Below, one piece after another: positions 35,829 to 44,763 of a stretch of 64,000 nt of DNA. The notes beneath the pieces were generated by a model that made no database searches, was not told the origin of the DNA, and saw nothing but the letters and a program-made list of their open reading frames with translations. The stretch's first letter is position 1. Every line of letters begins with the position of its first letter. The translations under genes were made by a program, and so were the position numbers. Source of the stretch: an uncultured Sphingomonadaceae bacterium (GTDB lineage Bacteria > Pseudomonadota > Alphaproteobacteria > Sphingomonadales > Sphingomonadaceae); assembly GCA_947495985.1 (NCBI GenBank), contig CANMBD010000004.1, positions 1-64,000 of the forward strand. The letters are read 5' to 3'.

Positions 35829-36878
35829 TCATTTTTTCGTTCTGATCGGCTTAATGACATTACCATCGCGTAATTTTTCGACACCGCGCGCAACCACAAC
35901 GTCGCCCTCTGCTAGTCCTGAGGATATTTCTAGATTGTTGTCAGTCAGTTTGCCGATGACAACGTTGCGCGCTTTGACCCGTTTTTTCTCGTCTACGACG
36001 TAGACCAGGCCTTCGCCGGACCGCACACCAAATATTGCAGTTGCTGGAACAGCGACAGATCCATGGCTGTCGCGTGACACTTGAATATCAACCGTGCCCA
36101 ACTGACCGGAACGCAGCCGTTCATTGGCGGGCAGCAGGAAGCTGATCTCAAAGGTTCCGGTCTGCTCGTCCGCCCGGCCGTCCTTTTCACTGACAACAGC
36201 CTCGAAGGGTTCGTCTGAAACCGCAGATATCGTCACATTGGCGCGCATGCCAACCCGAACGCGGGATGCATCGGCATCGGTCAACGGGACTTTCAATACA
36301 AAGCCCTTGTCTGTTTCACCGAGGACCAGGACGGTTGTTCCGGCGTTCACAATTTGCCCGGCATCGATATTTCTGCTCAGAATGATGCCGTTACTTGGCG
36401 CATGAATATGGGACGTTCTGCTTGCAAAACTGCTGGCGTTGACTTGCGCCTTGGCCGCACGCATCGCCGCCTCGGCCTGTTCCAGGCGCGCTTTGGTGAC
36501 CCAGCCATCTGCAAATAGCGACTTGATCCGTTCAAAATCCGCCTCTGTCCGATCCAGTTCTGCCTGAGCCGATTCCAGATTTGCAGATACGGTGCTGTTG
36601 TCCAGCGCTGCCAGAGTAGCACCACGTTTAACCCGGTCGCCTTCTTCATAGCGCACCGACGCAACTTGCCCGGATGTCGTAAACCCCAGTTCCGTTTCCC
36701 GCCTTAAACGTACAGTGCCGGCAGCGGTTATGGTTTCATTCTGGCTAGCGGCTTGGACGGTGATTGTTGCTGCCGGAATCGGGTCTCGGTCCTTCGGTTC
36801 TTCCTCCTCGGTTCCACTGCAACCGAACAACAAAACCGTCGCTATTAACGCCAGAGATTTTTGAGTACGCCCCGCCAT
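35829..36878 (-). CDS. RND periplasmic adaptor (HlyD/MFP) lipoprotein
   Basis: The 349-residue protein starts with a lipoprotein signal (LALIATVLLFGCSG) and has the adaptor layout: lipoyl-like half (GFTSGQVASVRYEEGDRVKRGATLAALDNS), coiled-coil hairpin (ANLESAQAELDRTEADFERIKSLFADGWVTKARLEQAEAAMRAAKAQV), second lipoyl half (HIHAPSNGIILSRNIDAGQIVNAG), then beta-barrel and membrane-proximal parts. AGGA precedes ATG 36878. It bridges the RND permease and an outer-membrane channel and is the first gene of the adaptor-permease operon. Confidence 0.93.
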   Translation of the reverse strand: MAGRTQKSLALIATVLLFGCSGTEEEEPKDRDPIPAATITVQAASQNETITAAGTVRLRRETELGFTTSGQVASVRYEEGDRVKRGATLAALDNSTVSANLESAQAELDRTEADFERIKSLFADGWVTKARLEQAEAAMRAAKAQVNASSFASRTSHIHAPSNGIILSRNIDAGQIVNAGTTVLVLGETDKGFVLKVPLTDADASRVRVGMRANVTISAVSDEPFEAVVSEKDGRADEQTGTFEISFLLPANERLRSGQLGTVDIQVSRDSHGSVAVPATAIFGVRSGEGLVYVVDEKKRVKARNVVIGKLTDNNLEISSGLAEGDVVVARGVEKLRDGNVIKPIRTKK

Positions 36879-36960
36879 ATATTCCTATCTCGTCCCCTCC
36901 CGACGACCCTTCATAAGTCGCGAAACGGCCGTGACCAACAGAAAATTGCGATTTGCAATG

Positions 36961-36990
36961 AAAAGGGCCGGATCACACGCCCGGCCCCTT
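36961..36990 (-). terminator. Intrinsic terminator of aqpZ
   Basis: Read on the minus strand, GGCCGGG and CCGGCCC form a stem of seven or more bp with a 9-base loop, then TTTT (36961-36964). It lies about 30 bp after the aqpZ stop and ahead of the RND operon promoter region (36879-36950). Confidence 0.75.
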
Positions 36991-37019
36991 GGTTTTCTCA
37001 TAATATGTTGATGAGAATA

Positions 37020-37742
37020 TTAGTCTTTCGTACCGGCAATATTTTGACCATCCCCACCAACAATTTTGTAGGTAATGCCTGCCAGTATGGCGCCAACGAC
37101 GGGCGCGACCCAGAATATCCAGAGCTGCGACAGAGCAATTCCGCCTTCGATTAAAGCAGGGCCGGTGCTTCGCGCCGGATTGACCGACGTGTTAGTCACC
37201 GGGATACTGATCAGATGGATGAGCGTCAGTCCAAGGCCAATTGCCAGCGGCGCAAAACCAGCTGGTGCACGACCATCAGTTGCACCCAATATGATCATCA
37301 GGAAAAAGAATGTCAGCAATATTTCAATCGCTACCCCAGCGCCCATTGTGTAACCTCCAGGCGAATTTTCACCGACACCATTGGCCGCCAAGCCGTTGAC
37401 CGCGATATCATAATCGGCATTGCCGGATGCGATGACATAAAGTGCCGCTGCCGCTGCAACTGCGCCGACGACTTGCGCGATAATATAAACCGGAATTTCA
37501 TTGGCCGGAAAACGCCCGCCAGCCCAAAGGCCGATGGTCACGGCCGGATTGAGGTGACAACCACTAATATGCCCAATCGCATAAGCCATGGTAACCACGG
37601 TTAGACCAAAAGCCAGCGAAACGCCCAAAAGGCCGATACCAACATCCGGAAATGCCGCAGCGATAACTGCGCTTCCGCACCCGCCAAAAACAAGCCAAAA
37701 TGTACCGAGAAACTCTGCTAATGATTTTTGTATAGCCGTCAT
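37020..37742 (-). CDS. aqpZ: Aquaporin Z
   Basis: The 240-residue protein has six membrane helices and both half-pore motifs: [12 protein letters not shown] and [14 protein letters not shown]. The His of the selectivity filter ([16 protein letters not shown]) and the Arg after the second NPA (NPARS) identify a water-selective aquaporin of the AqpZ type. It lets water cross the inner membrane during osmotic shifts. GAGGT lies 8 nt before ATG 37742. It stands alone with its own terminator. Confidence 0.94.
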   Translation of the reverse strand: MTAIQKSLAEFLGTFWLVFGGCGSAVIAAAFPDVGIGLLGVSLAFGLTVVTMAYAIGHISGCHLNPAVTIGLWAGGRFPANEIPVYIIAQVVGAVAAAAALYVIASGNADYDIAVNGLAANGVGENSPGGYTMGAGVAIEILLTFFFLMIILGATDGRAPAGFAPLAIGLGLTLIHLISIPVTNTSVNPARSTGPALIEGGIALSQLWIFWVAPVVGAILAGITYKIVGGDGQNIAGTKD

Positions 37743-37852
37743 CTTCTTGACCTCCCCAAGAAATGTTCACAGCCTCTATTGAGCTGCGCGTCCGCTATTT
37801 ACCGTAATTCAGCCGAATTTCCTAATCTGAGGGCGTAAACCTATGTAAAAGA

Positions 37853-38812
37853 TCAATCTTTTTGGGCAGCGCGCTTTAACCGATCATTTATGGCTGCGCC
37901 AATACCGGTGTTCGGTACTGGCGCGACAGCAATAAGCGGGCGATCGCTGGCGTCGGCAACATGCAGGGCGGCGAACAAATTTGTCGCCGCTTCAGCCAGG
38001 TCGCCGTTGACAGAAAGGTTTGTATCGCCAGCTATGTTGCCAAAACCGATATGATAGTCATCGGGGCCCGCTTGTGTCGCATCAAGGCGCACAGATTTAT
38101 TGGGTGCATAATGGCTGGCAAGCTGACCCGGGGCTTCGATCTTTTCACCTTGATGATTGACTGCTGCCTTGCCTGTGCTTGTCTGCAGCTGGTCTGACGT
38201 CACTGGGCCTGGGCGCAATATCTGATAGTCATCGCCCCTGATTGCGACAATGGTTGATTCGATGCCGCTTTCACAGGGGCCACCATTCAGTATCATGGGT
38301 GCAGCCTTACCCAAGCTATGTTCGACATGCTGCGGCTTTGTCGGGCTAATGGCACCGCTTTTGTTGGCGGATGGAGCGGCAAGGAATAGCCCTGATATGT
38401 TGAGCAATTCCTGCATCAAGGGATGTGCCGGGCAGCGTAAGGCGATGGTGTCGAGACCGGCCGTTACGGCGGAGGTAACCGGGCAATCTGACGTTTTGGG
38501 AACGACCAAAGTCAATGGCCCAGGCCAGAAATCTTTGGCCAGTTTGTTCGCCAGACCATTAAGCAAGCCCAGTTCCCCGGCGGCTTCGGTACTCGGCACA
38601 TGGACAATCAATGGATTGAAATCGGGCCGACCCTTGGTCCGATAGATGTCTGCTATTGCGCTGGCGTTGGTCGAATCGGCAGCCAGCCCATAGACGGTTT
38701 CGGTGGGAACAGCGACCAGTCCACCCGACCGCAATCGCTCAGCAGCGGCAGCTATCGCCTGTGTGCCGTAACGTCGCGCATTATCGTCAATATGATCATT
38801 TGAGCCGGACAT
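37853..38812 (-). CDS. tsaC: L-threonylcarbamoyladenylate synthase (Sua5 type)
   Basis: The 319-residue protein has the Sua5/YciO/YrdC domain in the first 200 residues (AERLRSGGLVAVPTETVYGLAADSTN, YRTKGRPDFNPLIVHV, FWPGPLTLVVP, ALRCPAHP, LFLAAPSANKSGAISPT, STIVAI) and the C-terminal Sua5 extension (SHYAPNKSVRLD). It makes threonylcarbamoyl-AMP from threonine, bicarbonate and ATP for t6A37 in tRNA. The extra domain makes it Sua5-like rather than the short TsaC, so the symbol tsaC is used in the broad sense. Confidence 0.95.
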   Translation of the reverse strand: MSGSNDHIDDNARRYGTQAIAAAAERLRSGGLVAVPTETVYGLAADSTNASAIADIYRTKGRPDFNPLIVHVPSTEAAGELGLLNGLANKLAKDFWPGPLTLVVPKTSDCPVTSAVTAGLDTIALRCPAHPLMQELLNISGLFLAAPSANKSGAISPTKPQHVEHSLGKAAPMILNGGPCESGIESTIVAIRGDDYQILRPGPVTSDQLQTSTGKAAVNHQGEKIEAPGQLASHYAPNKSVRLDATQAGPDDYHIGFGNIAGDTNLSVNGDLAEAATNLFAALHVADASDRPLIAVAPVPNTGIGAAINDRLKRAAQKD

Positions 38813-38864
38813 GATAGGGCGCTATAGCCCAGCGAGATTTCAAGCAATAGCGGATACCATTTAG

Positions 38865-40616
38865 ATGAGCTTTACAGCGCCCAGCAGAGAACAAAATTTC
38901 GTCCTGAAACATATAGCCAATATCGGCGCGCTTGCCGAGCATGAACGCTTTGCCGGTGCCAGCGAAGATATGGTCGAGGCAATTGTTGAAGGCATTGGCC
39001 AGTTTGCTGCTGGTGAATTTGCACCGATTAACCGGACCGGCGATACGGTTGGTGCCAAATGGGATGGCGGTGCTGTGACCATGCCTACTGGCTTCAAAGA
39101 GGCTTATAGTCAGTTTGTCGAAGGCGGCTGGGCATCAATCGATGGTCCCGAAGAATTTGGCGGGCAAGGCTTGCCCTATTCGCTGTCCGCGCTGATACTC
39201 GAAACCTGTGGAGCCGCCAATTTCGCTTTCACGCTTTGCCCGATGTTGAGTTTTGGTGCGGTTGAGGCGATCCACGCCCACGGTAGTGAGGAGCAAAAGG
39301 CCACTTATCTGGAAAAAATGATTTCCGGTGAATGGACCGGAACGATGAACCTGACCGAACCGCAAGCCGGGTCCGATGTTGGTGCCTTACGTTCCACTGC
39401 AGAGCCGATCACCGACGGCGAGCATGCTGGGAAATACAAGATCAAGGGTCAGAAGATTTACATCACTTTTGGCGAACATGACCTGACCGACAATATCGTT
39501 CACCTGGTGCTGGCCCGGACGCCCGGCGCGCCCGAAGGCACAAGGGGCATTTCTCTGTTTATCGTGCCTAAATTCCATCTGGATGGTGAAGGCAATAGCG
39601 CGGCACCCAATGATGTAACCTGTGTTTCGATTGAACATAAGCTCGGTATCCATGCTTCACCTACCTGCGTCATGGCCTATGGCGAGAATGACGAATGTAT
39701 TGGCGAAATGATTGGCGGTGAATTTGGCGGCATGAAAGCGATGTTCACGATGATGAACAATGCGCGGATCAATGTCGGCTCGCAAGGTGTGCAAATTGCT
39801 GAACGGGCAACTCAGCAAGCCATCCAATATGCCAATGACCGGGTGCAATCGGCCCGCGCCGGCAGCGGTAGCAAGGACCCCGTTGCGATTATTGAGCATC
39901 CAGACGTGCGCCGCATGCTTCTGCGCAGCAAGGCGCTGACGCAGGCGATACGGGCACTACTTTATTATGCAACATCCCATGTTGATGGTGCTACATTGGG
40001 TATCGAAGGTGCGAAATCACGCGCCGAAATTCTGACCCCGCTGATCAAGGGCTATGGTACCGACATTGGCAATGAAGTCGCTTCCATCGGTGTACAGGTG
40101 CATGGCGGCATGGGTTTTGTCGAGGAAACGGGCGCTGCCCAGCATTTCCGCGACGCACGGATCGCGCCGATTTATGAAGGCACAAACGGCATTCAGGCGG
40201 CGGATCTCGTAGGCCGGAAACTTGGCCTGGATGGCGGCAACGCGATGATGGCGCTGATCGCAGATATCAAGACAGAGGCGAACGACGAAGACGCCCTGAT
40301 GACATTGGTCATGATGGTCGAAGACATCGCCAAATGGATGGCTGGTGGTGACGCCTCAATTGATGACCGGCTCGCCGGCAGCTATCCGTTCATGACCATG
40401 CTGGCGACGGCAACATGTGGGATGCTGATGAAAAAGCAGCAACGCATTGCCGAGGCAGAACTGGCCGGTGGCAATGATCCGTTCCTGAAGGCAAAGCTTG
40501 TAACAACCCGCTATTATCTCGATCACCTGGTTCCCGAAGCCGTGGGCTTGAAAGCAGCTGCTATGGGTGGGGCGGATATATTATATCGCCTCGACAGCGA
40601 AGAGCTGGTCGCCTGA
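38865..40616 (+). CDS. Acyl-CoA dehydrogenase (DmdC-like, long form)
   Basis: The 583-residue flavoprotein is longer than classic acyl-CoA dehydrogenases. It has WASIDGPEEFGGQGLPYSL, the FAD/substrate block GTMNLTEPQAGSDVGALRSTA, KIKGQKIYITFGEHD, IEHKLGIHASPTCVM, the C-terminal IGVQVHGGMGFVEETGAAQHFRDARIAPIYEGTNGIQAADLVGRKL with the catalytic-type Glu region, then an extra 130-residue helical domain. This is the family of 3-methylmercaptopropionyl-CoA dehydrogenase (DmdC) paralogues, so the true acyl substrate is open. It is followed by a DUF815 ATPase 1 bp later. Confidence 0.93.
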   Translation: MSFTAPSREQNFVLKHIANIGALAEHERFAGASEDMVEAIVEGIGQFAAGEFAPINRTGDTVGAKWDGGAVTMPTGFKEAYSQFVEGGWASIDGPEEFGGQGLPYSLSALILETCGAANFAFTLCPMLSFGAVEAIHAHGSEEQKATYLEKMISGEWTGTMNLTEPQAGSDVGALRSTAEPITDGEHAGKYKIKGQKIYITFGEHDLTDNIVHLVLARTPGAPEGTRGISLFIVPKFHLDGEGNSAAPNDVTCVSIEHKLGIHASPTCVMAYGENDECIGEMIGGEFGGMKAMFTMMNNARINVGSQGVQIAERATQQAIQYANDRVQSARAGSGSKDPVAIIEHPDVRRMLLRSKALTQAIRALLYYATSHVDGATLGIEGAKSRAEILTPLIKGYGTDIGNEVASIGVQVHGGMGFVEETGAAQHFRDARIAPIYEGTNGIQAADLVGRKLGLDGGNAMMALIADIKTEANDEDALMTLVMMVEDIAKWMAGGDASIDDRLAGSYPFMTMLATATCGMLMKKQQRIAEAELAGGNDPFLKAKLVTTRYYLDHLVPEAVGLKAAAMGGADILYRLDSEELVA

Positions 40617-40617
40617 T

Positions 40618-41460
40618 ATGACAGACGGGGAGAGCAGTTTGGACATTGGGGCAGCGCTCCACCGAATTGCCGATGCTTTGGAACGCTTGTCTCCCGTTCC
40701 CTGCGCTTCCGCCGATATCGGTGTCGGTCCGGCTTTCCATTGGACCGGGACAACTATTGAAGCGATTGAACGGTTTGCCCCTATCCCGCTGGATTTATTG
40801 ACCGCAATTGATGATCAGAAGGCGCGGCTGTTGGAAAACACCACGCGTCTTGCCAACGGTTTTGCAGCTCATGATGTCTTGCTGTGGGGTTCGCGCGGCA
40901 TGGGCAAATCTGCTCTTGCCAAGTCGGTGGTGCTGGAATTGAACATGGCCAGCACAGATATTGCCATGGTTGAGGCAAGCGCAGATATGCTGGAGACCCT
41001 ACCTGATCTATTTGCAATCCTCGGCAAGCAGAACCGCGCCTTTGTCCTCTTCATTGATGATATCGGGTTTGACGAAGGCAGTGCAGCTCCGCGCTTTTTG
41101 CGGTCCATGCTGGAAGGCGGTGCGGCGGCGCGCCCCGATAATGTGCGGCTCTATGTGACGTCGAACCGCCGGCATATCGTTCCGCGTCATATGGCGGAGC
41201 AGGACGATCCGATCAATCCGCGTGACGTGATTGATGACAAGCTGGCGCTATCGGATCGCTTCGGATTGCGACTGGGTTTCCATGCCGCGTCACAGGATGA
41301 CTATCTGGCGATGATCAATCGCTATGCCGAGGTTCACGCTCTTGATTTTGACAGCGAGGATGCGCTGTTATGGGCCAAACAACGCGGAAGCCGGTCAGGC
41401 CGGGTTGCTTGGCAATATATTGTAGAACTGGCTGGTCGGGCCGGAAAGTCGATCAGCTAG
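40618..41460 (+). CDS. DUF815 family AAA-type ATPase
   Basis: The 280-residue protein has a P-loop LLWGSRGMGKSALAKSVV, a Walker-B-like FVLFIDDIGFDEG, and the DUF815 marks SMLEGGAAARPDNVRLYVTSNRRHIVPRH and DKLALSDRFGLRLGFHAASQDDYLAMINRYA. It starts 1 bp after the acyl-CoA dehydrogenase stop at ATG 40618, so it is in one operon with it. DUF815 proteins are predicted chaperone-like or DNA-associated ATPases with no firm role. It converges with the next gene at a 1-bp gap. Confidence 0.9.
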   Translation: MTDGESSLDIGAALHRIADALERLSPVPCASADIGVGPAFHWTGTTIEAIERFAPIPLDLLTAIDDQKARLLENTTRLANGFAAHDVLLWGSRGMGKSALAKSVVLELNMASTDIAMVEASADMLETLPDLFAILGKQNRAFVLFIDDIGFDEGSAAPRFLRSMLEGGAAARPDNVRLYVTSNRRHIVPRHMAEQDDPINPRDVIDDKLALSDRFGLRLGFHAASQDDYLAMINRYAEVHALDFDSEDALLWAKQRGSRSGRVAWQYIVELAGRAGKSIS

Positions 41461-41461
41461 A

Positions 41462-42817
41462 TTATTCGGCCTCAGCTTCAGCCTTTGTCGCACCGGGTTT
41501 TGAAACCCGCCATATAATCCCGCCAACGTCGTCGCTGACCAACAGCGCCCCTGTTTGGTCAAATTCCACCATCGTGGGGCGACCGCGAGCCTTTTCTTCG
41601 TCATCGATAAAGCCGCTCAGCACCATTTGCGGTTTGCCTTGCGGTTTGCCTTTCTCATCAAAGTCCACATAGACAACGTCATAGCCGGATAGCGGTTTGC
41701 GGTTCCACGAACCATGTCTCGCCACGATAGCACCACTGTCAAACGGTGCGCCCAAAGCTTCACCATTTGCAAAGACCAGTCCCAGAGGGGCCACGTGGGC
41801 GCCAAGGCCATAATCCGGACGTCGCTCATATTGACGATGATCCAGATTTTTTGGTTCAACGCGCGGGTCAACATGACCGCGCCAGAAATGCCAGGGCCAG
41901 CCGTAATGGGAAGCAAAGACCACTTCGGTCAGATAGTCCGGCACCATATCGCTGCCGAGCATGTCGCGTTCATTGACGACGGTCCAAAGTTTGCCCGAAA
42001 CCGGTTCATAGGCCAAACCGACCGGATTGCGCAGGCCATCGGAGTAAACAATCTTGTCATTGGTCGCCAGTTCAACACGAAGAACAGCGGCGCGCTCATT
42101 CTCCGTATCCATTCCGTTCTCGCCGATATTGCTGTTCGATCCGACAGCGACAAACAGATATTTGCCATCCGGGCTGGCAATGAGATTGCGGGTCCAGTGG
42201 TTATTTGGTGCCTTGGCGTTAAGGTTGGCGACTTTGCGGCCCTCGTCGGTAATTTTCGTATCACCGACGGTATAGGGATAGGCCATGACATCATTGGTGT
42301 TCGCCACATAAAGCGTGTCGTCGACCAGCGCCATGCCGAATGGCGAGTTGAGATTTTCGAGCAAGGCAAATTTCTCGTCCACCTTGCCATCCGCATCGCT
42401 GTCACGCAGCAGGCTGATCCGGTTGGCAGAAGGTGTTCCGGCCCCCGCCTTGCCCATCAGGTTCCGCATGATCCAACCTTCAATACCCTTGTTGGTGCGC
42501 GGCGGGCTGTTGGTTTCAGCAACCAATATGTCACCATTGGGCAGGCGCAGCATGGAGCGAGGATGATCCAGCCCTTCGGCAAAACGCTCAACCGTCAGCC
42601 CCTCTGCGGCAACCGGGCCTTCGCCGGGTTTCCATGGATCGGCCTCGGCAATGTTGATTGTCGGGAATCTCTCTGTCCGCACATTGGTAATCGTTGGCTT
42701 AACGCCGGTAGTCTCTTCCAGGGACAGGCGGGCTGTATCGCCGCGCGTCACATAATAGCCAGCGCCGATGACCAACAGGATGATCAATATCGATATATTG
42801 CGAATATGTTTTAGCAT
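41462..42817 (-). CDS. PQQ-dependent sugar dehydrogenase / L-sorbosone dehydrogenase-like
   Basis: The 451-residue protein begins with one hydrophobic anchor (ISILIILLVIGAGYYV) and then has the six-bladed propeller features of GSDH proteins: GLDHPRSMLRLPNGDILVAETNSPP, RISLLRDSDADGKVDEKF, NNHWTRNLIASPDGKYLFVAVGSNSNIGENG, LRNPVGLAYEPVSGKLWTVVNERD, ASHYGWPWHFWRG and VARHGSWNRKPLSGY. The His/Asn/Arg set fits PQQ and calcium binding. It likely oxidises a sugar or aldose in the periplasm. The ribosome site before ATG 42817 is weak. Confidence 0.88.
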   Translation of the reverse strand: MLKHIRNISILIILLVIGAGYYVTRGDTARLSLEETTGVKPTITNVRTERFPTINIAEADPWKPGEGPVAAEGLTVERFAEGLDHPRSMLRLPNGDILVAETNSPPRTNKGIEGWIMRNLMGKAGAGTPSANRISLLRDSDADGKVDEKFALLENLNSPFGMALVDDTLYVANTNDVMAYPYTVGDTKITDEGRKVANLNAKAPNNHWTRNLIASPDGKYLFVAVGSNSNIGENGMDTENERAAVLRVELATNDKIVYSDGLRNPVGLAYEPVSGKLWTVVNERDMLGSDMVPDYLTEVVFASHYGWPWHFWRGHVDPRVEPKNLDHRQYERRPDYGLGAHVAPLGLVFANGEALGAPFDSGAIVARHGSWNRKPLSGYDVVYVDFDEKGKPQGKPQMVLSGFIDDEEKARGRPTMVEFDQTGALLVSDDVGGIIWRVSKPGATKAEAEAE

Positions 42818-42887
42818 TTTTCAACAATAGGAAGCGCTGCGTCTGATGACAAGCTCGCTATTGGGTTCTGTTACCGGCTAATTGGCT

Positions 42888-43082
42888 TCAACCGTCATTC
42901 CGGCGATCGAAATACCAGATGGCGGTCGCCACAAGGGCGCCGGCAGCTAGTCCGCCGAGGAACCCGATGGAGGGCTGGCCCAGCAATCCTCCCGCGATGA
43001 CGCCAATGATACAGCCAGCCGCTAGAAAAAAGCCGCCAGCACTCTTGTTTGACCGGCCTGCCGGTTCCTGGCCGTTCGTCAT
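42888..43082 (-). CDS. Small two-helix glycine-zipper membrane protein
   Basis: The 64-residue protein has a polar start (TNGQEPAGRSNKSAG), two hydrophobic helices rich in Gly (GFFLAAGCIIGVIAGGLLG and GFLGGLAAGALVATAIWYF) and a basic/acidic end (DRRNDG). It resembles small AtpZ-like or phage-holin-like membrane proteins but has no firm family. It stands alone. Confidence 0.6.
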   Translation of the reverse strand: MTNGQEPAGRSNKSAGGFFLAAGCIIGVIAGGLLGQPSIGFLGGLAAGALVATAIWYFDRRNDG

Positions 43083-43172
43083 ATTGGTCCCCTACCAATG
43101 GTAGCGCTTCACGATCACAGCGCCTTGCAAGCGTGCCATGCCATGGTCAGCGATGATTGACCAGACCAGTCT

Positions 43173-43194
43173 GCTTATCAAAAGATAAGCTTTT
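43173..43194. promoter_or_regulatory. GCTTATC-aaaa-GATAAGC hairpin followed by TTTT
   Basis: A perfect 7-bp inverted repeat with a 4-base loop is followed by TTTTG on the plus strand. It is either a weak terminator or an operator in the 211-bp gap between the divergent genes at 43082 and 43294. No gene ending on the plus strand is near, so an operator role is somewhat more likely. Confidence 0.35.
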
Positions 43195-43293
43195 GTTCAC
43201 CATCGCTTTTGACGGAATTTCCATTCCTGTTCCCTACACCGCTGGCTTGTCGAGCGCGGCCGTAGCGGCGCGATTTTAGCACAGGAGCCTGTT

Positions 43294-43503
43294 TTGCAAC
43301 TACCCGTATTCATAGACTCCACCAACTTTTCCGATGCTCAGCAGCTGATCACCAATTTTGGTGAAGAAGCCGGCCTGGAGGCGGCCAACCGCGCTGATCA
43401 GAGCCGGGCGCTGGGCAATCATATACATTATTGCAAATGGCGGCAGGTTGAACGCCTTTGTGTGTTTCTATCTATCGATCAGTCAATAGGAACATTGCAC
43501 TAA
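43294..43503 (+). CDS. Small conserved cytoplasmic protein
   Basis: AGGAG lies 6 nt before a TTG start at 43294, giving 69 residues. The sequence FGEEAGLEAANRADQSRALGNHIHYCKWRQVERLCVFLS looks like a conserved helical protein I have seen in sphingomonads (EAxxRADxSRxLGNxIHxCxWRQxERLI). It has no membrane segment or signal. Function unknown. Confidence 0.7.
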   Translation: MQLPVFIDSTNFSDAQQLITNFGEEAGLEAANRADQSRALGNHIHYCKWRQVERLCVFLSIDQSIGTLH

Positions 43504-43524
43504 ATAACTGATATCTAACCTGCT

Positions 43525-44262
43525 TTATCGCTTGGGATTGCAGATAATATCTGCCGATCCGCCGGATCGCACACTGCAATTCGGTTTTCCGTCAATCCGA
43601 ATCTTGCCGGTACCGCTGTTCGAGATATTAGCTTCTTTCTCAACGAAAACATGGCTGCTAGCCGGTCCGCGATGAGTCAGATCCAGTGTCTCTACAGTCA
43701 ATTGCGAGCCATCGAATATACTGGAACCCAAAAGGCTGATCCGCGCTTTGTTGGCCTGACCGGCGATAACGATCTGACCGCCACCGTTCATCGCAATATC
43801 CAGCATATCGCTATCGACATCGTTAATCGTCAGCACGCCAAAACCGCTCAGGCGCACTTTGGGCTGACTCCCACCCAACCTGTCGAGGGATACCGTGCCT
43901 GCCCCGGAATGGTTGATTGTCTTTATCTCATAGGTGCTAAGAGTGATCGTCACCGGTTCATCCGCAGAAAAACCGTTATTGCCTCCAGGCTTGGGCTTGA
44001 CCGATATAATCAGCTGACTGCCGCTTTTGCGCAGAGACACCCGGTCCAGCGTTTCACGGTTTGCTGCCTCGGCGCTTGCCGATACGCCGCGGTCGGTTGT
44101 GATAAACACATTGACGCTGCCAATGATCCGAACATCTTCAAAGCTTGAAATGGAGAACTTGCGCTCCACTGCGTGCGCAGGCGCAGACAGCATGGCAAAG
44201 CCGAGTGACAGCATGATAAAGAGATTTTTCAAAGAAAGGTTTTTCGCAGAAAGATTGTTCAT
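43525..44262 (-). CDS. Exported GIN-domain (DUF2807) protein
   Basis: From ATG 44262 the 245-residue protein has a signal peptide (KNLFIMLSLGFAMLSAPAHA) and a right-handed beta-helix of the putative auto-transporter adhesin head (GIN) type: FEDVRIIGSVNVFITTDRGVSASAEA, INHSGAGTVSLDRLGG, GGGQIVIAGQANKARISLLG, NSGTGKIRIDG, and a C-terminal Cys-rich end (CSVRSGGSADIICNP). GIN proteins are extracytoplasmic, with unclear function. Start choice is moderate because the GGAG is 13 nt away. A second GIN gene lies 500 bp upstream on the same strand. Confidence 0.82.
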   Translation of the reverse strand: MNNLSAKNLSLKNLFIMLSLGFAMLSAPAHAVERKFSISSFEDVRIIGSVNVFITTDRGVSASAEAANRETLDRVSLRKSGSQLIISVKPKPGGNNGFSADEPVTITLSTYEIKTINHSGAGTVSLDRLGGSQPKVRLSGFGVLTINDVDSDMLDIAMNGGGQIVIAGQANKARISLLGSSIFDGSQLTVETLDLTHRGPASSHVFVEKEANISNSGTGKIRIDGKPNCSVRSGGSADIICNPKR

Positions 44263-44763
44263 AGCGGCCGTGCTTCTCCAAATTTCATCCAGCCCAGCCA
44301 TCTGGGCGCTTTTCGTACGTAGTACTGCCATTTTTTAGAAGTTGTTTACCATCCTGTACTGAACAAAGGGTAAATGCGGTGAACAGAGTGTCTTTCAATA
44401 TTGCTGCGTGATCAGCAATGCGGTCCAATGCAAAGTCAATGTTCATATGGTCCATATTCCTTGTCTGACATGTGGCTGAACAGTCCAAAGTTCACACAAG
44501 TCACAGCCCTCTTTCCGCGCACAGCGGGGCGCGCAAAGTTCACACAATTCACACAGCCGTTTTGCAGGTTGCGAACAACCCAAAGTTCACACAGATCACA
44601 CCCTGTGTCTTTGCGAACAGCGGGCAAGCGTGACCCCGGTTCGAAAACCGCACCATATCTGATTTGCTGGTCTTGTGTTGTTATGATGACCCTCCCCAAA
44701 AGCCTGCGCGTCCAAGGCTAGCAGAAGGTCAATCAGGTAGGAAAGGGAAATCAGTTTAAGCGG
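44263..44763. other. Intergenic region carrying three CAAAGTTCACACA repeats
   Basis: About 500 bp without a gene I can support. It holds the direct-repeat array at 44486-44600, listed separately. One short reading frame on the minus strand (44285-44446) has only a poor ribosome site and I do not call it. Confidence 0.45.
44486..44600. repeat. Three direct copies of CAAAGTTCACACA-rr-TCACA, 47-48 bp apart
   Basis: Copies begin at 44486, 44534 and 44581 and read CAAAGTTCACACAAGTCACA, CAAAGTTCACACAATTCACA and CAAAGTTCACACAGATCACA. The spacers also share a GCGcACAGCGGG-like part and pyrimidine tracts (CTCTTTCC, GTCTTTG). The 47-48 bp period is near 4.5 helical turns. There is no array of unique spacers, so this is not CRISPR. 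The unit may be a dispersed sphingomonad repeat or a protein-binding array. Confidence 0.7.

Noticed and set aside
44285..44446. Possible 53-residue minus-strand peptide (MNIDFALDRIADHAAIL start)
   Set aside because: Ribosome site is 11 nt away and weak, no recognised family, and it crosses the start of the GIN gene region; evidence too thin.
44486..44600. Possible CRISPR array
   Set aside because: Only three units, spacers partly alike, no cas genes, and no leader.
44630..44660. GGTTCGAAAACC resembling a tRNA T-arm
   Set aside because: No acceptor, D or anticodon stems can be found around it.
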